A stretch of 64,000 nt of DNA from an uncultured Ruminococcus sp. (lineage in GTDB: Bacteria > Bacillota > Clostridia > Oscillospirales > Acutalibacteraceae): assembly GCA_902765625.1 (NCBI GenBank), contig CACXAO010000009.1, forward strand, positions 1 through 64,000, in the 5' to 3' direction. The stretch's first letter is position 1; each line of letters starts with the position of its first letter. A program made the translations under genes and the position numbers. Under the pieces are notes generated by a model. That model was not told the origin of the DNA. It worked only from the letters and a program-made list of their open reading frames with translations, and ran no database searches. Below are positions 45,561-53,826 of the stretch, piece after piece.

Positions 45561-46295
45561 TTAACCTTTCTTTCTCGCGATATACACCGCGCGCTGTTCG
45601 TCCTCCGCGGGCGGTTCGCAGGTGAGATCTCCGTAAACTGCGAGAAGCTCAAACTCTGCCTTGTTCAGCGCGTTTGTCAGCTCTTCACGCGTATAGGCGC
45701 GTTCGAAAAACTGCTCGCTATAGCGCTGATAGGAGCCGTCCTCCTGTTCCTCAAAAAAGTCGAGAAGGATTTCCGTAAGCATACCGTCCTCGGTAACGTT
45801 CTGCCACGCGCAAAATACATCGTCATTTTCAATCGTAAACGCGTTATTGCCGAGAATCTCGCGGTGCTTGTATGGTGTGTTGACGTCAAAAATAAAAAGA
45901 CCGCCGCGGTTCATGTACTCTCCGACACGACGGACTGTCTCCTTGACCTCAGACAACTCCGTCAGGTGATTAAGGCTGTCGAGGGTACAGAAGCAGGTGT
46001 CGACCTTTTCGGCAAGCTCAAGCGTGCACATATCCTGACAGATATAGAGGATACCGTCGCCGCGCATTGCCTCGGTGAGCATTTCCGCGCTTCCGTCTGC
46101 TCCGAACACGTTAACGCCGCGTGAATTAAGCTCACGCGTGAGAGAACCCGTGCCGCATGCGAGGTCAAGACAAAGTCCCGTTTTATGACCGAACCTCTCG
46201 CATAATCCGAGAAGATAATCCGCACGCTCGGAATAGCGCGCGTCCTCCATCAGAGATTCGTAAAACCGTGCAAAATCGATGTAGCTGTCCATCAT
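45561..46295 (-). CDS. Class I SAM-dependent methyltransferase
   Basis: 244 residues. Motif I CLDLACGTGSLTREL binds S-adenosylmethionine, followed by VFGADGSAEML (motif II) and CFCTLDSLNHL. The fold matches the Methyltransf_25/11 group. Substrate unknown. It overlaps the upstream YerC-like gene by 4 bases and precedes hslO by 3, so the three are one operon. Confidence 0.85.
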   Translation of the reverse strand: MMDSYIDFARFYESLMEDARYSERADYLLGLCERFGHKTGLCLDLACGTGSLTRELNSRGVNVFGADGSAEMLTEAMRGDGILYICQDMCTLELAEKVDTCFCTLDSLNHLTELSEVKETVRRVGEYMNRGGLFIFDVNTPYKHREILGNNAFTIENDDVFCAWQNVTEDGMLTEILLDFFEEQEDGSYQRYSEQFFERAYTREELTNALNKAEFELLAVYGDLTCEPPAEDEQRAVYIARKKG

Positions 46296-46588
46296 GACTT
46301 GCTGTTCATTTTATCGAGTACGAGCGAATAGCCGTAAGTATCGTTATCAAACAAAGAACGCTTTACGCGGCTGATGGTCGCGGTGGAAGCGCCCGTCTCC
46401 TTGACTATTTCGGTATAGACCTTCTTTTCGGTGAGCATTTTCGCAACGACAAGACGCTGAGACATTGCCTTCAGCTCCGCGCTGGTGCACAAATCCTCAA
46501 AAAAACGGTAACAGTCCTCCTTGGTTTCGAGGGCGAGTATCGCATCAAATAAAAAATCCGTCGCGTCGTTTTTCAGCTTGGAATTCAT
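46292..46588 (-). CDS. YerC/YecD-family TrpR-like regulator
   Basis: 98 residues, all helical. AELKAMSQRLVVAKML and the helix-turn-helix YTEIVKETGASTATISRVKR match the TrpR/YerC/YecD family. In Firmicutes these proteins sit with diverse genes and their effectors are mostly unknown. First gene of the operon with the methyltransferase and hslO, driven by the promoter at 46631-46659, which it could control. Confidence 0.88.
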   Translation of the reverse strand: MNSKLKNDATDFLFDAILALETKEDCYRFFEDLCTSAELKAMSQRLVVAKMLTEKKVYTEIVKETGASTATISRVKRSLFDNDTYGYSLVLDKMNSKS

Positions 46589-46630
46589 GGTTGCCTCCTT
46601 GGGATATTCCGAATATTTTCATACTCTAAA

Positions 46631-46659
46631 ATTTTAACATATAAAAGCGTAAAAGTCAA
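46631..46659 (-). promoter_or_regulatory. Promoter of the yerC-like/methyltransferase/hslO operon
   Basis: On the minus strand TTGACT (46654-46659), 17 bases, TAAAAT (46631-46636). Confidence 0.7.
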
Positions 46660-46716
46660 AGCATTTTAAAAGTTTTATTCCAAAACGGCAAAGACCGTTT
46701 TCAGGACAAAAAGAAA

Positions 46717-46745
46717 GGCCAGAGCACTGCTCCGACCCTTCGTAA
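46717..46745 (-). terminator. Terminator of the beta-helix protein gene
   Basis: A 9-bp stem with wobbles (46717-46725 with 46729-46737) and minus-strand tail TTTCTTTTT. A second hairpin AAAACGG/CCGTTTT (46683-46701) follows. Confidence 0.65.
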
Positions 46746-46746
46746 A

Positions 46747-49365
46747 TTAACTGATATTGATTACCTTGACTTCACATTTGGCTGACTTGCCGTTGTGAGT
46801 TGTCGCGGTGATGATTGCGCCGCCCGACGACTTGGCTGTGAGTTCGCCGGTTTCGCTGTTGACCTTGCAGACGTTGGGGTCGCTGGACTTGTACGTCACA
46901 CTCGACATACCGTCCTGCAATACAGCCTCCAGCTGCGCGGTTTCGCCCTTTTTGAGGGTTACGTTTGTTGTGTTAAGCGAAATAGACGTTGGCGGAAGTC
47001 CTACGGTTATCTCGCAGGTCGCCTTCAGACCGTTGAAGGTAGACGCAGTGACGGTTGCAGTGCCCATGGTAACGGCAAAGATATTGCCCTTTTGGTCAAC
47101 CCTTATTACGCTCTCGTCGCTCGACGAGAAGGTGATTGCGGAAGCGGAGCCTTCGTTGATAGCCGCCGTCAGAGAAAGTCTTTCGCCGGAACCGATATCG
47201 AGCTTTGTCTTATTGAGCTTGATTGAGGACGGCGCCTTCTTGACGATGACGTTGCAGCTTGCAGGCTTTTCGTTGTAGGTCTTTGCGACAACCGTTGCCG
47301 TACCGATCTTTTTGGCAGTTACCATGCCGCCGATCTTCTCAACCGCTACGCTGTCGGAGTTATTTGAGTAGTAATAAATCTTCTGAGCCGCCGTTCCCTC
47401 CGGGAGACTGCTGTTGAGGTCAAACTGCTCTCCCTCGCCGAGAACAAGCATATTCTTGTTGAGCGAAATGCTGTCGGGTGCGTCGAACACGCGAACATAA
47501 CTGGACGCAGATACGCCGTTGCCGGCTGTTACCGTTACCTCGCATGAACCCTTGCCCACAGCGCGGATTCTTCCGTCGTACTCAACTATTGCAACGCTTG
47601 GGTCGCTCGTAGTCCACATAAAGCAGGTTTTTGCCTCTGCGGGAGACGATGTTATTGAATAGACATAGCTTTCGCCGATGCCCATTGTGATCTTATTCCA
47701 GTTCAGCGAGATCGACTCAAGCTCAGCCTCCGCGCTGTAGTTTTTGCCGGAGGAAGCCTTTGCGTCCTTTGCCTCGTAAACCGCCTTGTATTTGTACTCG
47801 CGGATGGTGTTGCCGCTGACCTTTGAAATCTTCGACTTGCTCATTGCCGCAACGCCGCAGTCCTTGGTTCCGCTGATGTAGTTGTTGACCACTTCCTGAG
47901 CGGAGCTTGAGTTATTGAGCTGAATCGCGTCAGCTCCCGAATCCGCGACGCGGCAGTCGGAAATTGTTCCGATCCACGAATCGTCTGCATAAATTCCGCT
48001 GTTCAGGCTGCCCTCAACGTCGCAGCCGCTTATTGTCTTGACCACACTGTCATCGGTCATGGCGATTCCCTGATACTTGACCTTATCGAACTCGTTTGAG
48101 TAGCAGCGGATGAGGTTGTTGCCCAAATCAACGCAGCTTGCGTCGCTGAGCTGTATTCCGTAGCCGTGAGATTCGATGGTATTGCCGAAAATACGGATGC
48201 CGGTGATGTAGTAGTCGCCTGTGGGCAAAGCGCCGCTGCCGTCGTCAAAGGCAGAGTATTTCTTTGAAATAACCTTGCCGATAACCGAAATGCCGGCATA
48301 CTGATATGGCGCGTAGACGTCCTTAACGGTGCCGCAGTTTTTGATTATGTTATCTGAAATCAGTATATTGCTGTTTGTCGGACGGATATAGCTCTCGGAA
48401 ATATCGGTTGAGGTATCTCCCTCGTCCGCAAGCACGCTCGCCGGATACATTCCCTGTCCGCCGTCGAACATCGAATAAATTGAAATGCCGCGCGGTGTGC
48501 CGTCGATAACGTTGCCGCTGATCTCAACGTTCTTCCAGTTCATTCCCTGAATCGCGGCGCTCGTCATATCCGTAAAGGTGTTGTTGCAGATTTTTACTCC
48601 GTCAAACGGCGCGTTCAGAATCGCGGTATGGGTGCCTATTCCCCGCGGACAATTGACAAAATCGCAGCTTTCGATGCGGATATTCTTCATAGTCAGCGCT
48701 TCGGAACGGCACTGAACGATATGTCCGCTTTTTAGTATATCGAGCTGAATCGCCTCGTAACCGACCTCGTCTACATCCATAATCTGGTCGTGGAAGGTGC
48801 ATTCGAGGACATTGAAGCCGTCGACTCCGGCGATTTCCATCATATGACCGTTTCGCTCATTCTGGAAGGTGACGCCCTTCATGGTGAAGTTCTTGGCATG
48901 AGCGACCTTTATCATGGTGTTTGAGGTGCCGCCGCCGTCAAAAATGCCGCCCTCTATCAAAATGTTTGAGTGGGCGTCGTAGCCTGTGGCGCCGGAATCC
49001 TCGCTGTCGTAATCGCCTGTGCGAAGCATATTCGCCGTAGCGTCGGGATTTCGGTTGAGGGTGACTCCCCCGAGAGATAAAATCGTATTGCTGTATATAT
49101 GAAGCGCCCTTGTGAGGTCGTAGCTGCCCGGCTCTACCGTAACGCGGTAAACGTTGTTCTCGCTGGCTCCGCAGCGCGCGGTGTCAAGCGCAGACTGAAT
49201 CGCGCTGTAGGTGCCGTAATCGTTGATCTGCGAAGCGCGTACAAAAAGCTCGGTCTGCTCGGATGAATCCGTGCTGCCGGACTGGGCGTTTGCTACGGTG
49301 CAAAAGCCGAGCGTTACCGCCAGAGAAACCATAACAGCTGCGGTTTTTTTGAAAAAACCTCTCAA
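46747..49365 (-). CDS. Secreted right-handed beta-helix protein with Big_2 repeats
   Basis: 872 residues. Signal peptide 1-27 (AVTLGFCTVANA); parallel beta-helix region (about 40-545) with pectate-lyase-like coils, such as HSNILIEGGIFDGGGTSNTM and many NxI/GN turns. Four Ig-like Big_2 domains follow (about 551-872), each with an IxLNxxxxxLGxGE start and GxAxVTAxxxNG end. No catalytic triplet can be identified with certainty. It is likely a surface polysaccharide-binding or lyase-like protein. No dockerin or sortase signal is present, so it may be released or held by its Ig domains. It has its own promoter and terminator. Confidence 0.85.
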   Translation of the reverse strand: MRGFFKKTAAVMVSLAVTLGFCTVANAQSGSTDSSEQTELFVRASQINDYGTYSAIQSALDTARCGASENNVYRVTVEPGSYDLTRALHIYSNTILSLGGVTLNRNPDATANMLRTGDYDSEDSGATGYDAHSNILIEGGIFDGGGTSNTMIKVAHAKNFTMKGVTFQNERNGHMMEIAGVDGFNVLECTFHDQIMDVDEVGYEAIQLDILKSGHIVQCRSEALTMKNIRIESCDFVNCPRGIGTHTAILNAPFDGVKICNNTFTDMTSAAIQGMNWKNVEISGNVIDGTPRGISIYSMFDGGQGMYPASVLADEGDTSTDISESYIRPTNSNILISDNIIKNCGTVKDVYAPYQYAGISVIGKVISKKYSAFDDGSGALPTGDYYITGIRIFGNTIESHGYGIQLSDASCVDLGNNLIRCYSNEFDKVKYQGIAMTDDSVVKTISGCDVEGSLNSGIYADDSWIGTISDCRVADSGADAIQLNNSSSAQEVVNNYISGTKDCGVAAMSKSKISKVSGNTIREYKYKAVYEAKDAKASSGKNYSAEAELESISLNWNKITMGIGESYVYSITSSPAEAKTCFMWTTSDPSVAIVEYDGRIRAVGKGSCEVTVTAGNGVSASSYVRVFDAPDSISLNKNMLVLGEGEQFDLNSSLPEGTAAQKIYYYSNNSDSVAVEKIGGMVTAKKIGTATVVAKTYNEKPASCNVIVKKAPSSIKLNKTKLDIGSGERLSLTAAINEGSASAITFSSSDESVIRVDQKGNIFAVTMGTATVTASTFNGLKATCEITVGLPPTSISLNTTNVTLKKGETAQLEAVLQDGMSSVTYKSSDPNVCKVNSETGELTAKSSGGAIITATTHNGKSAKCEVKVINIS

Positions 49366-49418
49366 AAGCTCACCTCCAAATTTCTATATTAAAATTCCGC
49401 AAAAGAAAGTTCTTTTAT

Positions 49419-49447
49419 ATTCTAACCTATTTGATTACAAAAGTCAA
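49419..49447 (-). promoter_or_regulatory. Promoter of the beta-helix protein
   Basis: On the minus strand TTGACT (49442-49447), 17 bases, TAGAAT (49419-49424). Nothing else but the terminator at 49599 is seen in 49366-49665. Confidence 0.65.
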
Positions 49448-49589
49448 CCATATTTGTCATTTTTTCACAGAGAATTCACAGTTTATTTTTGATGATTTTC
49501 GTAGTTTCGGTTCATATCTTACTCCAAATTATGTGAAAAAAGATTACTTTGCCGATAAATGATTACAAGAATATTACAATTGCGGTTTT

Positions 49590-49640
49590 GCGCAAAAAAG
49601 CGGAAAGACATGATGCAGTCATCGCGCCTTTCCGCTCTCT
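49590..49640 (-). terminator. Terminator of the murT-gatD operon
   Basis: AGCGGAAAG (49599-49607) pairs with CTTTCCGCT (49628-49636) around a 20-base loop with some inner pairing. The minus-strand tail is TTTTTTG. Confidence 0.8.
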
Positions 49641-49665
49641 CTGAATTTATTTTATTATGCCGCTT

Positions 49666-50370
49666 TTACTGCTCTATTCTCGCGTTCAGCTCTCTGACCG
49701 TGACCTCGTAGCCCTTTACCGCCAGAAGGTTCGGTTCAACGTCCCTGCCTGTAACGAGCTTTGTCATATAGGTAAGAAATTCGGGATTTTTCATGAGCAC
49801 GGGACCTGTAAGATGCGTACAGAAAAGATTATTTTTGCGCACACCCTCGCCCTTTCCGTCGGAGCAGTTGCCCAAACCGAGCTTTACCGAGAACATCGGC
49901 TCGCTTATACCCTTGATTTCGCTGCATTTATTGATAAAGCCTACAAGCGGACGGCTTAGAAACTCCGCCGTGAACACCGCGTCGGCTGTGTTGCGCGTTT
50001 TATTCTGCTCGGTAACGGTGAAATCGAACAGCTCCGATCCGGAGTACGACCTGCCGTCGCTGTCGGTTATGGTCTTGCCGAGCATTTCAAATGAATTGCC
50101 CGTAAGCAAGGCGACCTTTCCGCTTTCCACGTAAGCCTTAAACGCGTCGCGGCGAGGCAGAAAATCCGCAAGAACCGACTTTTGTCCGCGCTCTGTGCCC
50201 GAACCGATATATACAAAATCGTATTCGCCGAAATCAACTTCTTCGCCGTAGCTTTTCTTATCAACCGTGCACGGCTCGCCGCTTTTGATTATCATGTCGC
50301 GCATTGCGAGAACATTGGCGTACTCGCCGTAGAGGTTCATGACGTCGTGGTACATATGTAAAATCTTCAT
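49666..50370 (-). CDS. gatD: GatD-like lipid II glutamine amidotransferase subunit lacking the catalytic Cys
   Basis: 234 residues from MKILHMYHDVMNLYGEYANV, a typical GatD start; the ATG lies one base after the murT stop (an ATG at 50379, in the same frame, would overlap murT). The class-I amidotransferase fold is kept: IGSGTERGQ, the HLTGPVL motif with the catalytic His region, and MKNPEF. Where the nucleophile elbow normally reads CGGYQ, this protein has LLTGNSFEMLG, so the Cys is absent. GatD releases ammonia from Gln for MurT to amidate D-Glu in lipid II. This subunit would have to use free ammonia, use another residue, or be structural. The operon with murT supports the assignment. Confidence 0.8.
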   Translation of the reverse strand: MKILHMYHDVMNLYGEYANVLAMRDMIIKSGEPCTVDKKSYGEEVDFGEYDFVYIGSGTERGQKSVLADFLPRRDAFKAYVESGKVALLTGNSFEMLGKTITDSDGRSYSGSELFDFTVTEQNKTRNTADAVFTAEFLSRPLVGFINKCSEIKGISEPMFSVKLGLGNCSDGKGEGVRKNNLFCTHLTGPVLMKNPEFLTYMTKLVTGRDVEPNLLAVKGYEVTVRELNARIEQ

Positions 50371-50371
50371 A

Positions 50372-51697
50372 TCATTCACCCTTTACCCGCGCGAGAAACT
50401 TGCCCTTGTCGGAGAAGCAGGTAATCGCGTAGATATACTCCTTCCTGTTGCTGTCGAGATAGCTTACAGCCTCGTTGATGTCCTCGTAGCAGTGGATTTT
50501 TTCCGCCGGAATATCCGTATACTCGAACCTTAACGCGAGGTCGTTGACATACTTGCCGGCGAGGACGATTTCGCCTACGTTCTCGCTGCGCAGCATATCA
50601 AAATCGATATCCCACAGCCACGAAACGTCGCTTGTAAAATACTTGCGGCTGACCGCGTCGACAATGATCATAACGTCGCAGCCCTCCTTGTAAGCGGACG
50701 CAACGCGCAGACTCTGGTTGTAGGAAATGCTGTTCTCGTGCTTTGAGGTAAGCAGTGTTCCGCGGCGGCTGCCCAGTTCAAAGGTGATTACTCTGCCGTT
50801 TTTGAGCACGTAGTCGTTCATATCGGCAGCAATTTCAGCTCCGTCAATCCCGACGATACGCGCCACGGTATAGGCGGAAAGAATGTTGTAGATATTATAA
50901 AGCGACTTGAGCGCAAGGGTGATGCGGTGCTTGCCGTCGATAACCATCTCGCCGCCGTCGAGGTCGACAGAGGTGATGGTATAATCGGTATCGTGACGCT
51001 TATAGCCGCAAGAGGTGCAGGCGTAGTGACCGATATGATTATAGTGGTATGTTGAATACGTCATCGGCTTGCGGCAGGCGGGACAGTACGCTCCGTCGTT
51101 ATATGCGCTCTCGAGAGTTTCGGTGTCGGAAGAAAGCTTATCGGCGCCAAACCAGATAACGTCCTTCTTATCCTTGCCGAACAGTGAAACGAGAGGATCG
51201 TCGGCGTTAAGAATAAGCTGAGTACCGTCGCAGATGCTGTCCTTCAGCGCGTCGAACACCCACTCGGGATGACCGTTGCGGGTAAGCTGGTCGCGGTACA
51301 GGTTGGTGATCACATAGTGAGTAGGCTTTATATATTTGAAAGTGTAGCGTGCAAAACGCTCGTCGCTCTCAATAAGCAGGATATCGCTCTTTACCTTGCC
51401 GCCGAATGTGGCGTTGCTGAGGACAAGGGTCGTTACACCCTCAATCTGGTTAGAGCCTTCGCGGTTCCACGCGACAGATTTTCCGTTCTTGCTCAGAATA
51501 TGTGCGATCATCTCTACGGTCGAGGTCTTGCCGTTCGAGCCGGTAACCGCGATAATGTACTCGGGCAGCTGCACCCTGCTGAGAATATCCGGGCAGAGCT
51601 TGAGTGCGATCTGACCCGGGAAGCTGCTGCCCTTGCCGATTAGCTTTCCGACAAAACGCAGGAGCTTACAAATCAAAATAGTAAAAAATACCTTCAT
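50372..51697 (-). CDS. murT: MurT, lipid II isoglutaminyl synthase Mur-ligase subunit
   Basis: About 441 residues from MKVFFTILI, whose ATG follows GGAGG (an ATG at 51709 lies upstream of that site). Mur-ligase P-loop GSNGKTSTVEMIAHIL; central-domain motifs NREGSNQ and ESDERFARY; a Cys4 zinc ribbon unique to MurT (CPACRKPM and CTSCGY, about 205-232); and the DUF1727 C-terminal domain (about 310-430). With GatD it converts D-Glu to D-iGln in lipid II. First gene of a two-gene operon with a strong promoter and a terminator. Confidence 0.9.
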   Translation of the reverse strand: MKVFFTILICKLLRFVGKLIGKGSSFPGQIALKLCPDILSRVQLPEYIIAVTGSNGKTSTVEMIAHILSKNGKSVAWNREGSNQIEGVTTLVLSNATFGGKVKSDILLIESDERFARYTFKYIKPTHYVITNLYRDQLTRNGHPEWVFDALKDSICDGTQLILNADDPLVSLFGKDKKDVIWFGADKLSSDTETLESAYNDGAYCPACRKPMTYSTYHYNHIGHYACTSCGYKRHDTDYTITSVDLDGGEMVIDGKHRITLALKSLYNIYNILSAYTVARIVGIDGAEIAADMNDYVLKNGRVITFELGSRRGTLLTSKHENSISYNQSLRVASAYKEGCDVMIIVDAVSRKYFTSDVSWLWDIDFDMLRSENVGEIVLAGKYVNDLALRFEYTDIPAEKIHCYEDINEAVSYLDSNRKEYIYAITCFSDKGKFLARVKGE

Positions 51698-51727
51698 ACG
51701 CGCCTCCATAGACAAATACTAACAATT

Positions 51728-51756
51728 ATTATAAGCTATCCTCGCGGTTTTTTCAA
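51728..51756 (-). promoter_or_regulatory. Promoter of the murT-gatD operon
   Basis: On the minus strand TTGAAA (51751-51756), 17 bases, TATAAT (51728-51733). Confidence 0.8.
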
Positions 51757-51796
51757 GGGGTTTTGACTTGTTGTATTAAAGCGGCGCGATATTTGC

Positions 51797-51835
51797 CGCA
51801 AAAGAAACGGCCGCAGCACAAGCCGCAGCCGTTGT
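51797..51835 (-). terminator. Terminator of the seven-gene NAD operon
   Basis: A 12-bp stem with wobbles (51806-51817 with 51822-51833), loop of 4, and minus-strand tail TTTCTTTT. It lies 10 bases after the last stop and supports treating the operon as one unit ending here. Confidence 0.8.
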
Positions 51836-51842
51836 CGGAAAA

Positions 51843-53813
51843 TCAGAATCCGAAACCGAATATCTTTTCGGTAAATTCCGTTAATTTTTTATCATCGTTC
51901 AAAAGTGTGAACACCCTGAAACGGTTCAGCTGATTCATAAAGCAGATTTTTGCCGGTGCGCACAGAGTATTGCTGTTTCCTGCCACGCACAAAATACCTC
52001 GCTCGCTTTTCAGAGAAGGCATCTTCCCGATTTCGCCGTATTCATTCAATTCTCCGATACGCTCGGTTTCGGGCGCTCCGATAATTTCGGCAGTCGTGAC
52101 GGATGAAACGTTCGCTAAATCATTTTTGAGCAGATTATCCGCTATATCAAGGATATTATCCCAACCGCAGCGCACGTTCAGCAAAAACTCGTACTGGTGC
52201 CACACGCCGCACCTGATGTGGTTAGTATCGATCACCACCGAAGTTTTCGCGGCAAAAGCCGGTTTTGGCTCCGGTTGGTCTACAGCGGCGGGCTGGCTGA
52301 CCGGCTCTGCTTCCTCTGAGCTTACGCCGTTTGATGAACGGTAACACTTTCTGCCGAGATGTGTACAGGCAAGGACGCCGAATTTTTTGATCTCCCTGCG
52401 GTTATTATAGTCGATATACGCTTCGCCGCAGTGAGGGCAGCGGAAGGAATTGTAATATCTGAAGGTTTTGCCTTCGATTTCGCACTTCCATTTTTCGGGA
52501 TCGATATTCTGTTCCTCGATTGCGCATACGTCGAGCCCGTCGTCAGAATACGCCGCGTCGCACATCTGATCAGCGACATGGTAGCCGTGAAACGCAAATG
52601 ATTTGCGGCATTCCGGACAAAAACCGATAAGGCGAATATTGGAGGGCGTTTTTATTCCGGGATATCTGAGCGCCTTATCCTCCATGTCAGCACCGCGGAT
52701 CTCTCTGTTAAGCTCGTCAAAAGCGTCTTTGGGAGTTGATGCGTCGGGAGCTGAAATAAAATACGCCTCGAAACGGTAGCCGACGTCATTTGCCGCTATT
52801 TTCCGGTTCATCGGGGTATCGGACACAAATCCGTCTATCTGAACGACCGGAACAGGATGTCCGCCCGGATTATACAGCCTGATCCCGGCATGAAAGAACT
52901 TTCCCGTGAAATCCTCGTCATTTTCCGTCCGGAGAACATACTCGCGCATCAGCCTGCCGTTCTCAAAGACCTTGATAACCGGCTCCTTCTCCGTCAAAGG
53001 AATAACGACTCTTTTTTCGCACGGCATATCGTGCGTTGTGCGCCTCCATAAATAATAGTCCTCCGAACTGATAAATATACAGCTGCCTTTAACATCGACG
53101 GTTTTCTCCGCTATTGACTTTCTCAATAAGGCTTTTGATTTTATTTCGAGCAATATTTTAAGCCGTTTCTCCTCAGCTCTCTTTGCGGCTTCCGCCTGTT
53201 CGCGCGGATCCGGAACATCAATATAGATTTCATAATCCTTTCTCGCTTCAAACGCCGCCTTGTTTTTGTTCAGGGCAGATTCAGCTATTACGGCATCGCC
53301 TTCCGCATAGAACAGCTTAACGCCCTTTACGCGCAGCTTTGACTCGGCAAGCTCAGCCATATCCGAAAAGCTGATCAGAGCTAAACCGCCCTTTTCCTTA
53401 ACAGCCTCGGCACGGGTATAGACATCTATATATTTTTTTACCGGAATGCGCTCCGCAACGTCGGTTTTCAGCTCAAGCTTTGACCTGATTTCACTGTTGA
53501 CCGCAGCCGCGCTTTGGAGCTTTACGGTTTTTTTATTCTCGTAATAATAATCCGCGAACGGGGTGCGCTTGTCGTCGAGCACTTTCTTTGCGCTCTCGGA
53601 AACATAATAACGACGCGGATTTGCGCTGTCCTTTATCGCCACCCAGTAAAGAGCTGTGTTCAGCGCTACTACCTTTTGAATGCGCTTTTGATCCTCGGAA
53701 AGCTCGCGTGCGATCCTCTCGTTTCTCAGATTTTCATTGCCATAGAAAAATCCCTTATCCTCAAGCAGCTCATCCAACGACCCTCCGACAAACATCGGTA
53801 CTCTGTAAATCAT
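51843..53813 (-). CDS. Unrecognised zinc-ribbon protein, last gene of the NAD operon
   Basis: 656 residues from MIYRVPMFVGG (GAGGAG site 8 bases upstream; the longer frame start is inside the upstream gene). The N-terminal region (about 40-200) carries ALYWVAIKDS, YYVSESAKKVLDDKRTPFAD and LALISFSDMAELAESKLRVK. These closely parallel segments in the protein encoded just upstream (53827-55248), so the two seem to share a domain. A basic coiled coil (about 205-240) and a beta-rich middle follow, then a zinc ribbon (CPEC ... CPHC, about 415-485). A C-terminal domain ends FTEKIFGFGF. No signal or membrane helix, so it is cytoplasmic. I do not recognise the family. Position in the nrtR operon suggests a role tied to NAD. 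Confidence 0.7.
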   Translation of the reverse strand: MIYRVPMFVGGSLDELLEDKGFFYGNENLRNERIARELSEDQKRIQKVVALNTALYWVAIKDSANPRRYYVSESAKKVLDDKRTPFADYYYENKKTVKLQSAAAVNSEIRSKLELKTDVAERIPVKKYIDVYTRAEAVKEKGGLALISFSDMAELAESKLRVKGVKLFYAEGDAVIAESALNKNKAAFEARKDYEIYIDVPDPREQAEAAKRAEEKRLKILLEIKSKALLRKSIAEKTVDVKGSCIFISSEDYYLWRRTTHDMPCEKRVVIPLTEKEPVIKVFENGRLMREYVLRTENDEDFTGKFFHAGIRLYNPGGHPVPVVQIDGFVSDTPMNRKIAANDVGYRFEAYFISAPDASTPKDAFDELNREIRGADMEDKALRYPGIKTPSNIRLIGFCPECRKSFAFHGYHVADQMCDAAYSDDGLDVCAIEEQNIDPEKWKCEIEGKTFRYYNSFRCPHCGEAYIDYNNRREIKKFGVLACTHLGRKCYRSSNGVSSEEAEPVSQPAAVDQPEPKPAFAAKTSVVIDTNHIRCGVWHQYEFLLNVRCGWDNILDIADNLLKNDLANVSSVTTAEIIGAPETERIGELNEYGEIGKMPSLKSERGILCVAGNSNTLCAPAKICFMNQLNRFRVFTLLNDDKKLTEFTEKIFGFGF

Positions 53814-53826
53814 AGCCACTACTCCT

